Shown here: positions 10,013 through 25,000 of the stretch, piece after piece
Numbering within the stretch: position 1 is the stretch's first letter
Layout: every line of letters starts with the position of its first letter
Assembly: GCA_020137815.1 (NCBI GenBank)
Contig: CM035355.1
Coordinates: forward strand, 7,947,173-8,011,172
Length of the DNA: 64,000 bases
Source of the DNA: Hormiphora californensis
Lineage: Eukaryota; Ctenophora; Tentaculata; Cydippida; Pleurobrachiidae
Reading direction: 5' to 3'
Translations under genes and position numbers: made by a program
The notes under the pieces: generated by a model
What the model was told of the DNA's origin: nothing
Seen by the model: the letters and a program-made list of their open reading frames with translations, nothing else
Database searches by the model: none

Positions 10013-10278
10013 GTGCGTTCGAACATCCAAAACGAGCCGCTCCCGCCCCGGACGAACAGGGACACGCTGGTTCAGAGGCTCTGCTCCATTCGTGATTTTT
10101 GGCCATCGTGTTAAGTAAAACCCAAACGGATCGTTTAGCTTTATCGTTATTGTTCCGGCGAGCACACCGCACACGCCAGACAGCTTCACCATTGGCAGTT
10201 CAAACTTTAGAAGTTGTTGTTTGTGATAATATTTAACACGGTTACTGACAGTAAGTTACTGCTAGTTCAAATTTTAGT
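10013..10278 (+). promoter_or_regulatory. Probable promoter region of the threonine dehydratase gene
   Basis: A locally CpG-rich segment (CGAACATCC, CGCTCCCGCCCCGGACGAAC, CGGCGAGCACACCGCACACG) directly precedes the first coding exon. A short minus-strand frame through it looks like a by-product of the composition. No core promoter element is obvious. Confidence 0.4.
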
Positions 10279-12628
10279 ATGGCATCCAAAAGGAAAAGTA
10301 GAGCTACCCCAGACATCGAGGAGATGGAACCTCCCTCAGTTAACCGGGCCAAAAGGAATTCCATTTGTGTGAATGGGAAAATTATCGACATCAAAAAGCC
10401 AGAGTGCGAGGGTGGAGTGAGGATTTCCTTCAACGATATTACTGCTGCTGCCTACAGGATCAAGTCTGGCATCGTTAAAACCCCTCTCGTTGTAAGTGTC
10501 CCACACAGAGAACATGAACCCGAATAAATCAAATGTTAACAACTTTCCAATCCATTCAGAGATCAGATGCGCTTAGTAAAATTCTCGGTTGTGAGTTGTA
10601 CTTTAAGAAAGAGTTCGAGCTACGGACTGGAAGTTTTAAGGAGCGGGGTGCTCGGAACGCCTTGCTAAAGTTGTCAGCAGAAGAGAAGAAGAACGGTGTT
10701 ATTGCTGCCTCAGCAGGAAACCATGCCCTTGCATTGGCTTACCATGGTCAGCTCCTTGGGATCAAGGTACTAATTGCATAGATCTGAATCTCCATAGTGA
10801 TTGTTCATGTAACCATAGCAACCAATGTGTGTAGTTACAAGAAACCTGTTTTGTCAGCTGTTTCACTGGATTATGACAGCTAATGTAATTATCCACCAGG
10901 TGACAGTGGTGATGCCGGTGGTGGCTCCGATTATGAAGATTTCCCAGTGTAAGCAGATGAAGGCAACAGTGGTGATCAAAGGGGAGACAATTGCAGAGGT
11001 GACCAGTTATTATAGTGATATCCTTATTATAAGGCCCCCTGTGTTTCCCAGATTCCCAGACTTTTACCCCCCTGATTTTCACGGCACGAGATTTTGCACT
11101 GACAATCCTTGAGAAGGAAGGCCAAGTTTACATCAATGGGTAAGTTACACCAAAAAACCTCCGTTGTTATAAGTTTTTAAATGGGTAAGTTAAATAGTTG
11201 ACCAATCTCTACAATTATATGGTGTGCAGTAGGTACTAGGTATTGCTCTTTTGAGAGCTGCATGATAAGAGTCTGATATTATAAAATGTTGCACATGCAC
11301 GTAGTGCAGGCTAATCGGTTTGTACGGGACCTTATGACGTAAATAACCTGTTTAAACGGGTTTCCCGGAAAATGCACACACACGAACCCACCCTTTCTAA
11401 CCGATAAGACCTGATTGAGTTTGTTTAAGACGTTGTTTTCTGTTATCAGATGGTTCCCTCCCCAGCCAGGAGGGGCCTCATTGACATTTTCAGCGAACCT
11501 TATCATCGTGTCCCGAACATTTCCAGCTTAGTTTTATCGTGTCCAATATATATCAAATTTCAGAAATAAGGACCGACTTCATACGTACATTGTGCAGCGT
11601 TTTTGTCGATATGACTGAAGGCTAGGATGAGGTGCGGGAAAAGAAAAAAGGTGTGAAACTACTCCTGTGTTTCAGGTTCGATCACCCCGATATCATTGCT
11701 GGACAGGGAACTGTTGGTCTGGAGATATGTGGTCAACTAGACAATATTGACGCTATTATTGTACCCGTGGGGGTGCTGGCCTGATAGCGGGTGTTGCAGT
11801 AGCAGCTAAAAACATGAACCCCAGCATTCAGATCATCGTAAGTTTCCAACTTCCCAATTTCCAATTTCAAGTTCTTTTTTCTCTCATACAGCGGTTTCTA
11901 ATCCGTCCTGAATTCATTTTGTACGTGTGTGTTCCCCCTCCTCCAGCATCTCTTGTTCAGACAACATGAAACCTCTTCTTGTAGTAGATCACTCCCAACA
12001 ATAACATTAGAACAATTCCCAGTGGGGGTTGAGGGTTAGCTCAATTGACCACAACGATCCGACCCCATATAATGCAATTGAATACATGTGCAGATTGAAT
12101 TCCTCCATGAAACTATTTCCCTGCAGGGAGTTGAAGCGGCTCGATGCAAGAGCTTCACAGAGGCCCTTAAAGCTGGTAAACCGGTCCGGGCTGCCAATTC
12201 TGTGTCTCTAGCAGATGGTTTAGCAGTTCCTACAGTCGGTCTCAACGCATTTGTGACAGCTCAACCTTTGGTGGATAAAATTATAACTGTCAGGTAAGAA
12301 GGGAGACAAGTTGAAAGTCGACAAGTTGGAAGTTGTAATTATGAAAGGGCAGAGAGACAGAGATTTCTCTAGAAGTCTTGCCAAGTGGGGGAGATTGAAG
12401 AATTCAGAATTCTTGTTGGGGTGGGGAGTAATCTTGTAAAGAGAAAATCCTTGGCAGATATGATGAGATAAGATGAGGGGATATTCTTATATTCTCTCGC
12501 TCCCTCTCTCTCTCTCCCCCTCTCTTTTTTTCTTGATTCAATTTTTCATGCACTATATATTTCTTGCATAACCCATGTATAAGTATATTTAGACTTTAGA
12601 GCAAATGAAGAAAAAGAGAGAGAAAGAA

Positions 12629-12694
<66 letters not shown>

Positions 12695-15600
12695 ATGGAC
12701 AAACAGTGCTTCTAATGACATACATGATACATCCAACTCTCGCACTTGTATAGAAGTTATTTGAACAAACCAACACTCAATTTATTTCTTTGGTAGCTCT
12801 CCAACTTCAACTCTCCAATTTCTACTTTCACTCCACTGACCCAGGTCCTCTTGAATGACAGACTTACAGGTACCACGTACCTGCCCCCCCCCCCTCCCTT
12901 CCCGGTACCGTACCTACCTTATAATATCGTTCATTCTCTCTCAGTATCTCTTATCATCACCCTGAAACTGATGAGGACTCCCTCAATACAAGATTGTGTT
13001 TATCGTTGTGCCGATTAATTTACCCCACTGATGAATTACAATGCAGTATCTCCCTTCCCCCACGTGTACAGCTTGGCTTGATTATTCCCCACAAGACATG
13101 AACACGGAACACAAACTTGGTTTGCGAAATATCCCGTGTTTTGAAAGCTGCAATTCATTAAATGAAGATTATATAACTGAATGGGATGGCGTTAGTCGTT
13201 TGATATGATATAGGCTGGGGAGACTATAAAAGTCATAAGTTTATGGAGTCATGGGGGATAGCAAATTAACGCATGACTTTACTTTCACTCAGGTGAGAAA
13301 GCATTTGTCACATGATTGGCAAGTTCTTTCCTGGACAAGGCATTAGGCTAGACTTGGACTTAAAACAATCAATATATACCTTAGGTAGACCTTTGAAATA
13401 TTCAATTATTCAAAATGATAATATCCTGACTCAATCCTATCTGACTTTACAAGTTGAATCATGACAAGTTGAATCATGACGTCATCGCGTTACAATTGGC
13501 AAATTACCAATGTTTATACAAGGCAACACGAGACAGACACACATGTGATTATACAATTGAACTGTACTAAACCAGCTCAGCATATATGAGGAGCCTCGGA
13601 AATGTTCGGTGGGCGTGACTTGATTGTGCACGACATTTCCGAGGCTCCTCATACTTTGGATTTCCGTGTGGAACAGCAGTTGAACAAACAATGAACATGG
13701 AAACCTTTCACTCGGTCCCTCTTTCAAAACAGGATACGATCAAAGATTTTCAAGGCAGCAATAACACATAGCAGCATACATAATATTCAATAGATATAGT
13801 ATCCTGAGAGTGAGTTTAAAACTGTCTTCTTCAAATGACACTTTCTCGTCTCATCCTCGCCAGTATGTACCTCCTAAATCTCTCGTTAGTGATCACATAA
13901 ATACACGGGTTGGCTACACACGATACCGTTAGTATATAATGTCCTATAACCTCAAATGTAGTTACCTCTCCACTGTTGTCGTTGGTAAACCTCAACCTCC
14001 TCGATATCAGCCAAGGTGCCATGGAAACCAGGAAGGTCCCCGCTACCAATAACACCACTGCTACGTTACCCATGGCTTGGCGACGTTTTGTTAGTCGGAC
14101 AAGCAGGACTAACCCTATGTTGGATGCTAGGAGGAAGGCTAGGGGTGCATAGAAGTAGATGATGGTGTAGCCCACAAAAACTGGAATCCATAGCCCCTGG
14201 GCACCGTACACAGTGCAGGTCATCAAGACATCACTGTAGTACAGGTCTATACTGCTGTAGAGGCACAGTACAATAATGATAGGTGCCAGAGAGACAATCC
14301 AGAGACCGAATATCACTCTCCGTCCAAAACTGGGTCCCAGGACAAGGCTTTTCAGGGGCCTGAGGCACCTGTAATACTTATTGAGAGAGAGAGCCGCGAC
14401 AAAGAGAGATGAGGCTGAGACAAGGAGCAGTCTGATGAGTGGGATGGCAGTGCAAAGGAGGGTGCTTGTTTCCATCACGCGGTACAAGTAGGGAGGTAGA
14501 GAGAAGACGGTGATGGAGATGACATCACATGTGGCCAGGTTTAGGATGATGGTTATGGAGGTAGAGTCTAGTTTGATGGCATCGTGCCGGGTGATACCAA
14601 GTATAACGATAATGTTCCCAGTTATACCGAACAGCAGGCAGATACCGCACCAGAATAAGATTGCAAGCATGGCTAACGGGGGAGGAAGGGAGTTAGCTTT
14701 ATTAGTGACAAAGATAGGTTTAGGAGCTTGAAAGACATGTCAAAATAAAACAGAAAAGATAAGAAAAACAACAAATTGCGGCGTTTAAATATAATATACG
14801 AATAACGAATACAGTGCAAGGAGCTTGTAAAAAGTTAGACAATTTTATAATCTAGAATTTCCGTCACTTATTAATTTACACAGCTAGTCTCTTCTCAATA
14901 TCCGTCGCTTAGTACAAAACGGAGAACCACAAAGTAGACTTGCGGCTAATGTTATGAATACTAAGGCGTGTTCAAATCAGTAAAAATGCCTTTCAGTCAC
15001 TAATTTCGTATGATTGATGAACAATTGAATTCATCTTCAAAAGTTACAGTTGACAAAAGCAGTAAATATTGGGAATCTAACAAAAGCTAACAAAACGTTC
15101 GTGAATACCAAAACAATAATTGCGAGATAAGATACAGACTAAGCGCACAAGCCACAAGCCCAAGGCAACGAGTGAAAGAAAAATACAGGCCGTAACAGTA
15201 GCAAATAGTTTATTTATCAGGTCAAAGGGAATGAGACATATGTAATATTGGTAGAATATGGAAAACTAAACATACGAGAACTAGGAGAGCCGGGAGTTAG
15301 AGACGAGAGACGAGAGAAGATCAGAGTTGCATTACAATATAGTTGCTTAGTAAGTTCCTTCTCCTAGCATTTTAAAGCCTCTAAGTGCAACTATGTAAAA
15401 GGATAAACTGTTCGATTCTAGCTTCTCTCTTGCCCTCTCCATCTTAGTCTCTCGACTTTCACGCTCTCTGTCTCTCTCAAAGAATTCGACTCCTTTTCGC
15501 ACCATTAAGGGTACGCTAACCAAAATTTTTTTTCGAGTGCAGGGAAATCTCTCACCGTAGGGTTGTAGGCCATGCCAAGGAGACCTCAAATATGCAATTT

Positions 15601-18600
15601 GAGCTCTCAAGTCGAATTCATATTTTTGCTACAGCTGCTTGAAAAATGAACTGAAAATAAGTTTTTGGCATCTTAAAAATACATTTGTAAAGATAGGATC
15701 ATAAAAATTTGTGGATTTGAAGAGGACAAAGAGGTGAGTAGCCACAAAAATTTTTTTTGAAATCCGAGCTGATTTCCGGTCCTGAGATGGATTTCTTTTT
15801 TTTGACTTTAACGCCATATTTGGCCAAGTTCCGAAAATATGTGAAAGCTGTAAATTGGTCAAAAGTTGCGTCTAACGATTCTCTATATGGCCATAAATTT
15901 TGGGCGCGTCCTTATTTGAGATAAGATGTACAGAGTTTTTTTTGTGAAAGCCGTCATTTCAGAAATAAATAAATTCCCTGTATCTCAAAAACGGCTGATC
16001 GTAGAGACCTGCGACTATGCTTAAACGATTCAGGAGGTCCGATTTTGGGGGGGTCTTCTGAGAGACATTTTGCTCCTACTTCAACCGTTTTTGCTGTAAT
16101 TGCGAAAAACAAATTCTATGAAAAGGGCAAAAGCTAAACTCCAATATCCTGTAATTAGGGAATTTTAGCTAAGAAAGGACCGAAACCATGGAAAAATGTG
16201 TAACAAGCTAATTCCTTCACTATTTGGTCCATATGGGTCCCTATAATCACCAAAAACAAAATCTCAAAAAATCCACGATGGCGAAGATGGGTTTTTGTTT
16301 TTCGCAATTACAGCAAGAACGGTTGAAGTAGGAGCAAAATGTCTCTCAGAAGACCCCCCCAAAATCGGACCTTCTGAATCGTTTAAGCATAGTCTCAGGT
16401 CTCTACGATCAGCCGTTTTTGAGATACAGGGAATTTATTTACTTCTGAAATGACGGCTTTCACAAAAAAAACTCTGTACAGCTTATCTCAAATAAGGACA
16501 CGCCCAAAATTTATGGCCACTTAGATAATCGTTAGACGCAACTTTTCACCAATTTACAGCTTTCACATGTTTTCGGAACTTTGCCAAATAGGGCGTTAAA
16601 GTGGAAAAAAAGAAATCCATCTCAGGACCGGAAATCAGCTCGGATTGCAAAAAAAAATTTTGTGGTTATTTACCTTCATGTCCTCTTCAAATCCCCAAAT
16701 TTTCATGATCTTATCTTTACAAATGTATTTTTGAGTTGCCAAAAACGTATTTACAGGACATTTTTTAAACAGCTGTAGCAAAAATATGAATTCGACTTGA
16801 GAGCTCAAATTGCATATTTGAGGTCTCCTTGGCATGGCCTACAACCCTACGGTGAGAGATTTCCCTGCACTCGAAAAAAATTTTTGGTTAGCGTACCCTT
16901 AAATGAAGGTAGACTAAGTAAACAACTAATCAGAGCTCGTTATTTAGGTCACGTGACTGGTTATCAGCCTGCTATATATAACTACAGTTTAGTAGTTATC
17001 TATCACTAGAGTTATCTATCACTAAACGATATTAGTTAAGTAGTAGATTGCTAAATGAGATTTCACTCAAAAAGGGTTACTTGAACTCAAAAATGGTTAT
17101 TTAGCAGCAGCTTAAAATTAGTTCATCAGGCCCTAAGAGAGTATTGTAAGAGGAATATATTGATGATCAGCGAAATGTGGGGTTTCGCAACATGCAATAG
17201 AGAACCGCGAAATGGAGGAGATACTGATAACTGATAACTGATAACTGATAACTGATAACGAGGGCAAAAAGGGGGGGGAAAAAAGGGAAAAAAGGTTTAA
17301 AAAAGGGGAAAAAGGGAAAAAAACCCCCCCAAAAACCCCTTTTTTTTTTTTTAAAAAAATTTTTCTTTTTTTTTTTCCCCCCCTTTTTTCCTTTTTTTTT
17401 TTTTCCCCCCCCCCCTTTTTAAAAAAAAAAATTTTTTTTTTTGGGTTTTTAAAATTTTTCCTTTTTAAATTTTGTTTTAAACTTTGGGAAAATTTAAAAA
17501 AAGGGGGGGAAAAAAAAAAATTTTTCCCCAAATTTTTTTTAAAAAAAAAAAAAAAAAAAAATTTTTTTTTTTTTTAAAAAAATTTTTTTTTTTTTTTTTT
17601 GGGGAAAAAAAATTTTGGGGGTTTTTTTAAACCAAAAAAAAAACCAAAAAAAAAAAAAGGAAAAGGGGGGGGGGGCCCCCCCCCGGGGGGCCCCCCCCCC
17701 CAAAAAAAATTTTGGGGGGCCCTTTAAAATTTTTTCCCAAAAACCCCCCCCTTTTTTTCCTTTTAAAAAAAAACCCCCCCCCCTTTTAAAATTTTTTTTT
17801 TCCCCCCAAAAAACCTTTTTTTTAAAAAACCCAAAGGTTTTAAAAAGGGGTTTTGAAAAAAAAGGGGGGGGGGGGGCCCCAAGGGAAAGGGGAAAAGGGA
17901 AAAGGGTAAAAAAAAAAAATTTTTTAAAAAAGGGGGGGAAAAAATTTTTTAAAAGGGGGGAAAAAAAAAACCCAAAAAAAAAATTTTAAATTTAATAAAT
18001 TTTTTAAAAAATTTGGGGGGCCCCCGGGGGGGGGGGGGGGGGGGGGGTTTTTGGCCCCCCCGGGGGGCCCCCAAGGAGGGCCCCCCAAAAAAAAAAATTT
18101 TTTAAAAAAAGGGAAAAAGGGGGGAAGGGGGGGAAAAGGGGGGGGGAAAAAAAAAGGGGGGGGGGGGGGGAAAAAAAAGGGGGGGGAAAAAAACCCCCGG
18201 GGGGCGGGAAAAAAAGGGGGGGGGAAAAAAAGAGCGAAAAAAAAGGGGAAAAGGGGGGGGGAAAGGGGGGGGTTTTTTTGGGGGGAAAAAAATTTTTATT
18301 TTTTTTCCCCCGGGGTTTTGGGTTTTAAAACTTGGGTTTTTAAAAAAGGGGGGTTTTTTAAAAAAATTTAAAAGGGGGGGGGGGGAAATTTTTGGGGAAA
18401 AAAATTTTTTTGGGGGGGGAAAAAAAAAGGGAATTTTTTTTTTTTTGGGGGGGGAAAAAAGGGGGGGGGGAATTTTTTAAAACCCCCAAAAAAAGGGGGT
18501 TGGGAGGGGGGGGGGGGAAAAGGGGGGGAAAAAAAAAAAGTCCTTCAATCCTCGATTTTTTTTGTGGGAGAACCATGTTAAATTGAGGGAAAGAGGGTGT

Positions 18601-21600
18601 CGGTGGCTGGTCGGCGGGCACTAATTGATGGTCAACTCCCGGAGCTCAAAGGAAAGAGGTAAGTCCACACAAAAATATAATCTATATACAGTCGGACCCC
18701 GATTTATATATTATAATCTGCGATTGGGGTCACAATTCACATACGCAGTAAAAACCTTCCCCGTCTATGTTCAATAAATCCAGCTGGTACTAAAAGCATA
18801 TCAATGATGACCCTATTGTATTTACAGGGGCGCGATTATAATCTGGGTGCCTTGCAGCCTGTTTACAGGTGCACGCTACCAAAAGAGTACACTTAGACCC
18901 TAACGGATTGCCCTAACCCTAAAACTACGAATTGTTAGCAATGAAAGGCACCCAGATTTTAACGTTTTCCTATTTACAGGGTGTGCACTATTCTGTGCGG
19001 GGGAAATATCGACACAACGGTGCTCGGACGGTGTTTAGAGAGAGGGATGGCTGCTGACCATCGATTACTTTCTTTCACAGTGGTCGTGAAGGACGCCCCT
19101 GGGGGCATGAAAATGCTAACAGAGCGACTCGCTGAAAGCGGAGCAAGGTAGGGAATGAATTAGTTGTTTGGGGTGATGGGGTTGATAATGAAATTACCCC
19201 TCTGTTATGGCTCATACAATAACTTCGTAACCAAGTGTTTGGGATTGTTGCTGCTACAAACAATTTGGAATTGAGAGGGAGGGTGATGGAGGGGAGGGGA
19301 TGGAGATGGGGATGGGGATAGTTGCTGCTACAAACAATTTGGAATTGAGAGGGAGGGGATGGAGATGGAGATGGGGGTTGTTGCTGCTACAGAGAATTTG
19401 GAATTGAGAGGGAGGGGATGGAGATGGGGATGGGGATAGTTGCTGCTACAAACAATTTGGAATTGAGAGGGAGGGTGATGGAGGGGAGGGGATGGAGATG
19501 GGGATGGGGATAGTTGCTGCTACAAACAATTTGAAATTGAGAGGGAGGGGATGGAGATGGGGATGGGGGTTGTTGCTGCTACAGAGCATTTGGAATTGAG
19601 AGGGAGGGGGAGGAGATGGAGATGGGGGCAATCCAGTAATATCAAACTCAGAGGAAAAGTGAGATGAGGGCCGGGATACCCTGCACTACCCAGATATTAT
19701 ATGAGGTTAGGTGAGAGATATGAGCGGAAAGAATTGGGATATTTAATCTACGGAAAGGAGCCATATTGCATTATTAATGTGCACCTCCCTCATATTCTAC
19801 GGGGCCAAACTCATACAATATATGGCCGGGGAATGAGGGAGGAATCCTCACTGAGGATGCATTAATAATGGAGTTCAAACAATTCAAGCATCTCTAGAGA
19901 ATGCTCATGCTGCATGATAGTCACTCACTACTAGAGAGTCTCTAGGGTCCGTCTGTAGAGAACTGTTGTGGGTGGTGGTTGTACAAATGAATTGCAGTTG
20001 AGAGTAACAACTAACAAAGTTCGCTTTCTTTTTCTCTATCTCTCTTCGTCTTTATCTCCCTCACTTTCTATCTCTATCTCTGATTAATGAGTTTGACTTC
20101 CAGTCAATTTCTAAAAATCATGTCAAATTCTTAGTATTTTACTCACTTGCGACGAAATTTTATTACATACATAGTTACAGACGTAATACCGCAGCTATAT
20201 TATCGTGCAATAAGTAGCAGAACAGGCATATATTGAAAAAAGAACAACAAGACGCGTAAAAATATTAGTCAAAGAAGGCAACGAAAAGAATCAGCTGCAT
20301 AATTAGTACTAGGTCCCCCCCTTAGCTTTACTGTGCTCCCACTGTGCTGTTTCTTTTGTATCACGGTTGACGGACTTCGGGCGAGTTGTATTTAGTACCC
20401 CCAGTACTTGGTAAATGGGAGTAATATTAGGATCACAGAGGGGGCCCGACAGATTAATTTGTATCAACTCCCAGGTGTGATCCGGGGGCAATCCGGCAAT
20501 ATATTTATATTCATACCCCCTCCTCTCATTCTCTATGTAGGGACAATATATTCTCTCTCTAGCATATTATAGCATTATGATTAATGATGTCGATTGTGTT
20601 CATCTCTATTCATTATTTCTATTGTCTACTATGATAAAAAAAGGCAATACCACTAGTTCCACAATAAAAAGCTTGTATCACAATGAAAAGCTTGCAAATT
20701 GCCCATGACAAAGGTACGGGCCTCTAGATCACTGAATAAGGGATGAGCTGATGAGGTAAATGGGATTCCCCCTCCCCTGGATCTTACAATGCAACAAGAG
20801 AGAGTAACCCCTGGGTGTCCTCCACGAACCGTACTAAACTTTTAGATCTCGACTAATTAGGCCTTTTGAGTGTGAAAATTGGAGAGCTCTATCGATTTCG
20901 TCCACGAACTACAGAATTAGTGTTGGTTTTTTGGGCTTTGAGTAGGGTTTTAGAGAGGGATTAGTTCCATACTAAAACCCCCTCCACGTGGTACAAGTCA
21001 CGTGATTTCACGCCCCATTTCACACTGAACCCATATAAGCCCCACTAACCTAGCACTAAAATTTCAACTAAACAGGCTGAGAATTTAGCCAACCCAAAGG
21101 CTGTCTAAATTGAAACTAAATTTTACTATTGTGGAAATGCGTTCCCAAAACGACCACAAAATGACCCAAAATTGCCAAAATGGCCACGGCTGTCTTTGAC
21201 ATACATGCTTACATGATGAACTTAAGATATTGAAATTGTAAAAATCATTTTAAAGGAACGAGATAAGAGGGAGAGAAAGAATTCCTTATGTGCATATCCC
21301 AGAAATATGAGAGGATATATAATGAAAGAGTATAATTAGACAGTACTTCTCAAGATATGTACTAGGGGGCCAAAATGAAATATTATACCGGATAGAATTG
21401 CCTGTATTATGTTTAACTAGCAAAATCATAGCAAAAGTATCAAATGTAAGTACATATCTCTCTTATAAGACTATAAATAGTCTCTCATTCCTCTCTCTCC
21501 CAATCTCAGTCCCCCTCTCATTCTCCCCTCTCAATTCTCATTCCCTCTTCTCTCCCAAACTCATGCCCATCTCTCATTCCCCCTCTCATTCCCTCCTCTC

Positions 21601-23318
21601 TCCCAATCTCTCACTCCCCCTCTCATTCCCCCTCTAATTCCCCCTCTCATTCTTCCCTCTTTCCCAAACTCATTCCCTGCATATCTCATTCTCCATCTCT
21701 TACCCTCCTCTCCCAATCTCTCATTCCCGGTTCCCCCTCTCATTATGCCCCTCTCGTTATCCCCCTCTCAGGTGTGGCACTGGCTATTAATTATCGCACA
21801 TTGAGAATCAAGTGTCCTGATTGGCCGGTGGATCTCTATCTCAATTCACACATTACGTTCCACGTTATTGTATGTCACGCTGATATCTTCACGTGATGGA
21901 AAAGAGAGAGTGCCCATTGGGTGTCGCATTCTATCACATGTATAACACCTCAGTATCACGTGGGTCGGACCAAGCCTCGAAACATGTTGTTCGTGGACGG
22001 TTATCTAAAGTTTAGCGAGATATTAGTCGCTTACTAACTTGACTTCTAAATTTCAACACTAAACTGAATTTAGTTTCGTGGAGGACACCCTGGATCTTGT
22101 CTACTTAGAGATTTCTCGCAAAAAGGAGACAGAACGATCTACATAGAGAACAATTGTTCTCTATGTAGATCGTTCCTAGATCAAGATAGAACATAGAACG
22201 AGAGGAACACAGAAGGAGAGTAAAGAAGAACATAGAACTAGTAGAATGAGACTAGGAGGAGAGTTAAGAAGAACATAGAACTAGTAGAATGAGACTAGGA
22301 GGAGAGCTAAGAAGAACATAGAACTAGTAGAATGAGACTAGGAGGAGAGCTAAGAAGAACATAGAACTAGTAGAAGAATGAGACTAGGAGGAGAGTAAAG
22401 AAGAACATAGAACTAGTATAAGAATGAGACTAGAATGAGAGCTAAGAAGAACATAGAACTAGTATAAGAATGAGACTAGAATGAGAGTTAAGAAGAACAT
22501 AGAACTAGTATAAGAATGAGACTAGGAGGAGAGTTCAGAGGAGCATAGAACTAGTAGAATGAGACTAGGAGGAGAGTTAAGAAGAACATAGAACTAGTAG
22601 AATGAGACTAGGAGGAGAGTTCAGAAGAACATAGAACTAGTATATGAATGAGACTAGGAGGAGAGTTCAGAAGAACATAGAACTAGTATATGAATGAGAC
22701 TAGGAGGAGGACAATAGAAAATCTGAGCAGTGTACGAAGCAAGAAGTAGTTAGGAGAAGAGAGCCATGTTGACCGGCTATATATATAAAACAACTGCCTC
22801 CAGAGAAACCCCCCCCCCCCCCCCGCTGTTATCTAGCTCTCTAGTATTATAGCTCTAATAGCTATACCTCTCCTTTATAGTACCCCAGAACTGAGAACTG
22901 AAAAGTTCGACAGCTCCCCCTCTCCTTTAGTACCCCAGAACTGCAAAGTTCTCGAGAACACGTTAGATTATTATGGGTAGTTAAAACTGACAACTCTCTC
23001 CAAAGCTCACATATAATTTCCCCAATTTCACTTGAAAAGTATCAAACAATTTAGCGTTATTTGTGGGATGGGGCGAAAACGAAGTTGTTTCGCTTTTTCT
23101 GTACCCACATACCCATAGTCACATGGGACGCTATATTATACCTATCGCGTTATTAACAAGTCTGTGCAAATACAGGTAAAGAGTGGATCATTGGGTGTTG
23201 GATCTTCGATTAAACGGTTTTATATTTTCTTCTTAAACGTTAAACCCCCTGTTAAAGTGACAGTTTATCCATGTTATCCTTCTCTCTCTCTCTGTCTCTC
23301 TCTCTCTCTATATATATA

Positions 23319-23354
<36 letters not shown>

Positions 23355-24962
23355 ACCTTTTAACTATCTCTCAATCACCCCCTTCCTCGTCCCTCTCCCT
23401 TGGTGGTAACCATCAAGTTCATATTAGGGGATTCAGCTGGCATTTTTTCATTTAAGAGGGGATTCATCTGGCATTTTGTTATGTGGATCACAATGACGTC
23501 ATGACAGATCCAGCATTGTCGCTCCTTCCTGCACCTTGTTATGTTCTAACCTTGCCAAGCTAGACTGCAATTCGCGCGCTTGAGTTTGAACAAAGCAATT
23601 CTAACCCTCATTTAAAGTCGGATTTTTTGAAGTTGTCGCCCCCAAATGACTACTCATGTGAAATTTATCAATTTTGACACACACACACACCACACCGTAA
23701 CATGTGATGTGACACGCAAAAACATTCCACGCACGAGAAGGGGGGTGACAACATCAAAAAATCCGACTTTACAGAGCTTGCGAAAAGAGGGGTCGAGCTA
23801 GGCAACCCGTACCATAATGACACAAAATTAAGAAACATCTGTTTTTCGAAGAAAACATTTTTCAAATACAAATTTTACAGAACAAAAGGAAATATGCTTC
23901 TCAAAAACAAAGTTAATGCCATTTACAAATAGAGAAACCGTGAACGAAGATCTAGATAGAAGTAAACAACTTCAAAATATCGACTCTTGGTCCTGCGAGA
24001 TTACGAGGGGGCCCAATCCCAATAATATAAGGGGTGTTACGTCCCACTGCACAAGAGTGCAACTCATCCCAATCAATATATTGATCAGAACGTGACCCCG
24101 ATCAGATACAACAATCATATCATCGTGATACTATCTACCTCTAGTTTCATCTATATTATCTCATCTGATCGGCTCTAGCTATAGCTATCTCGCTTCGTCT
24201 TCAAGAATCAGATCGTAGGACTTCTTCCATCTCCTCTCTCTCTCTAGATCATTTTCCTCACTGAGTCATGCTCAGTAAGTATCATCGATAGTCCTGCTGG
24301 ATAGACGTATCGAGGACTTGCAGTGTAAGCATTTGTGAGCGGCATGAAAGAATCTCTCCTCTCCTCTCATCTCTTTTTCTCTAAACTCTCTCTCTTATGT
24401 CTCCTTTCTTCCTCTCTCTCTGGTTCTCCAGCTTGCATACGGTAGTCTAGTGGTCTTTCCCAGGGGCCCTGAAACTCAATTTCCGTTCAGTCACTTGAGG
24501 TAAAAGCTAGAAGGAGGATACTTTTCTCTCCAGGAGGTTTCCAGGTGATTGAATAGGTGGTATATTTTTGTATTGCCCTTCGCGAGTAGTAGTAAGTAGG
24601 GGGGGATTTAATTAGTGTTCCCTAGAGGCTTGTAGGTGAGGAAATAATAATGAAAAATGAGATATAATTCAAAGATAATATGATTAACAATTGGAAATAA
24701 AGAAAAGGGCCAAAAATAAAACAAACCTCTTTTACGTCCCATCTCGGATTTTGGATTTAGTGGTCTGTCCGGTACACATTCCCACTTTTTCTTTTGGTCA
24801 TCGGGCACATTATTGTCCAACGCAGCCACCACACCGAGGAGAGAAACGAACAACACAACCAACAGTCTCATGATCAGAAATGAGTTTTTTCAGTTATGCC
24901 CTACAAATTTATTCTCCCATTGGTATTTTTGACTCTCCTTTAAAATATAATATCTCTCTCCG

Positions 24963-25000
<38 letters not shown>

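Noticed and set aside
9992-10192. Minus-strand 66-residue frame as a first exon of a divergent gene
   Set aside because: No donor-acceptor continuation or motif found; it lies in a CpG-rich promoter-like stretch.
10999-11083. U12-type AT-AC intron in the dehydratase (ATATCCTT near 11018, ending TTTTCAC)
   Set aside because: The resulting frame runs into a stop a few codons later and does not give ARDFALTILEKEG; the real acceptor of this exon remains unresolved.
15347-17009. Mirror-image frames containing AQIAYLRSPWHGLQPYGERF
   Set aside because: Present in both arms of the TTAA-flanked foldback; no domain.
17615-18621. Long Gly/Lys/Phe/Pro-rich frames
   Set aside because: They lie in a block of homopolymer runs that looks like a base-calling artefact.
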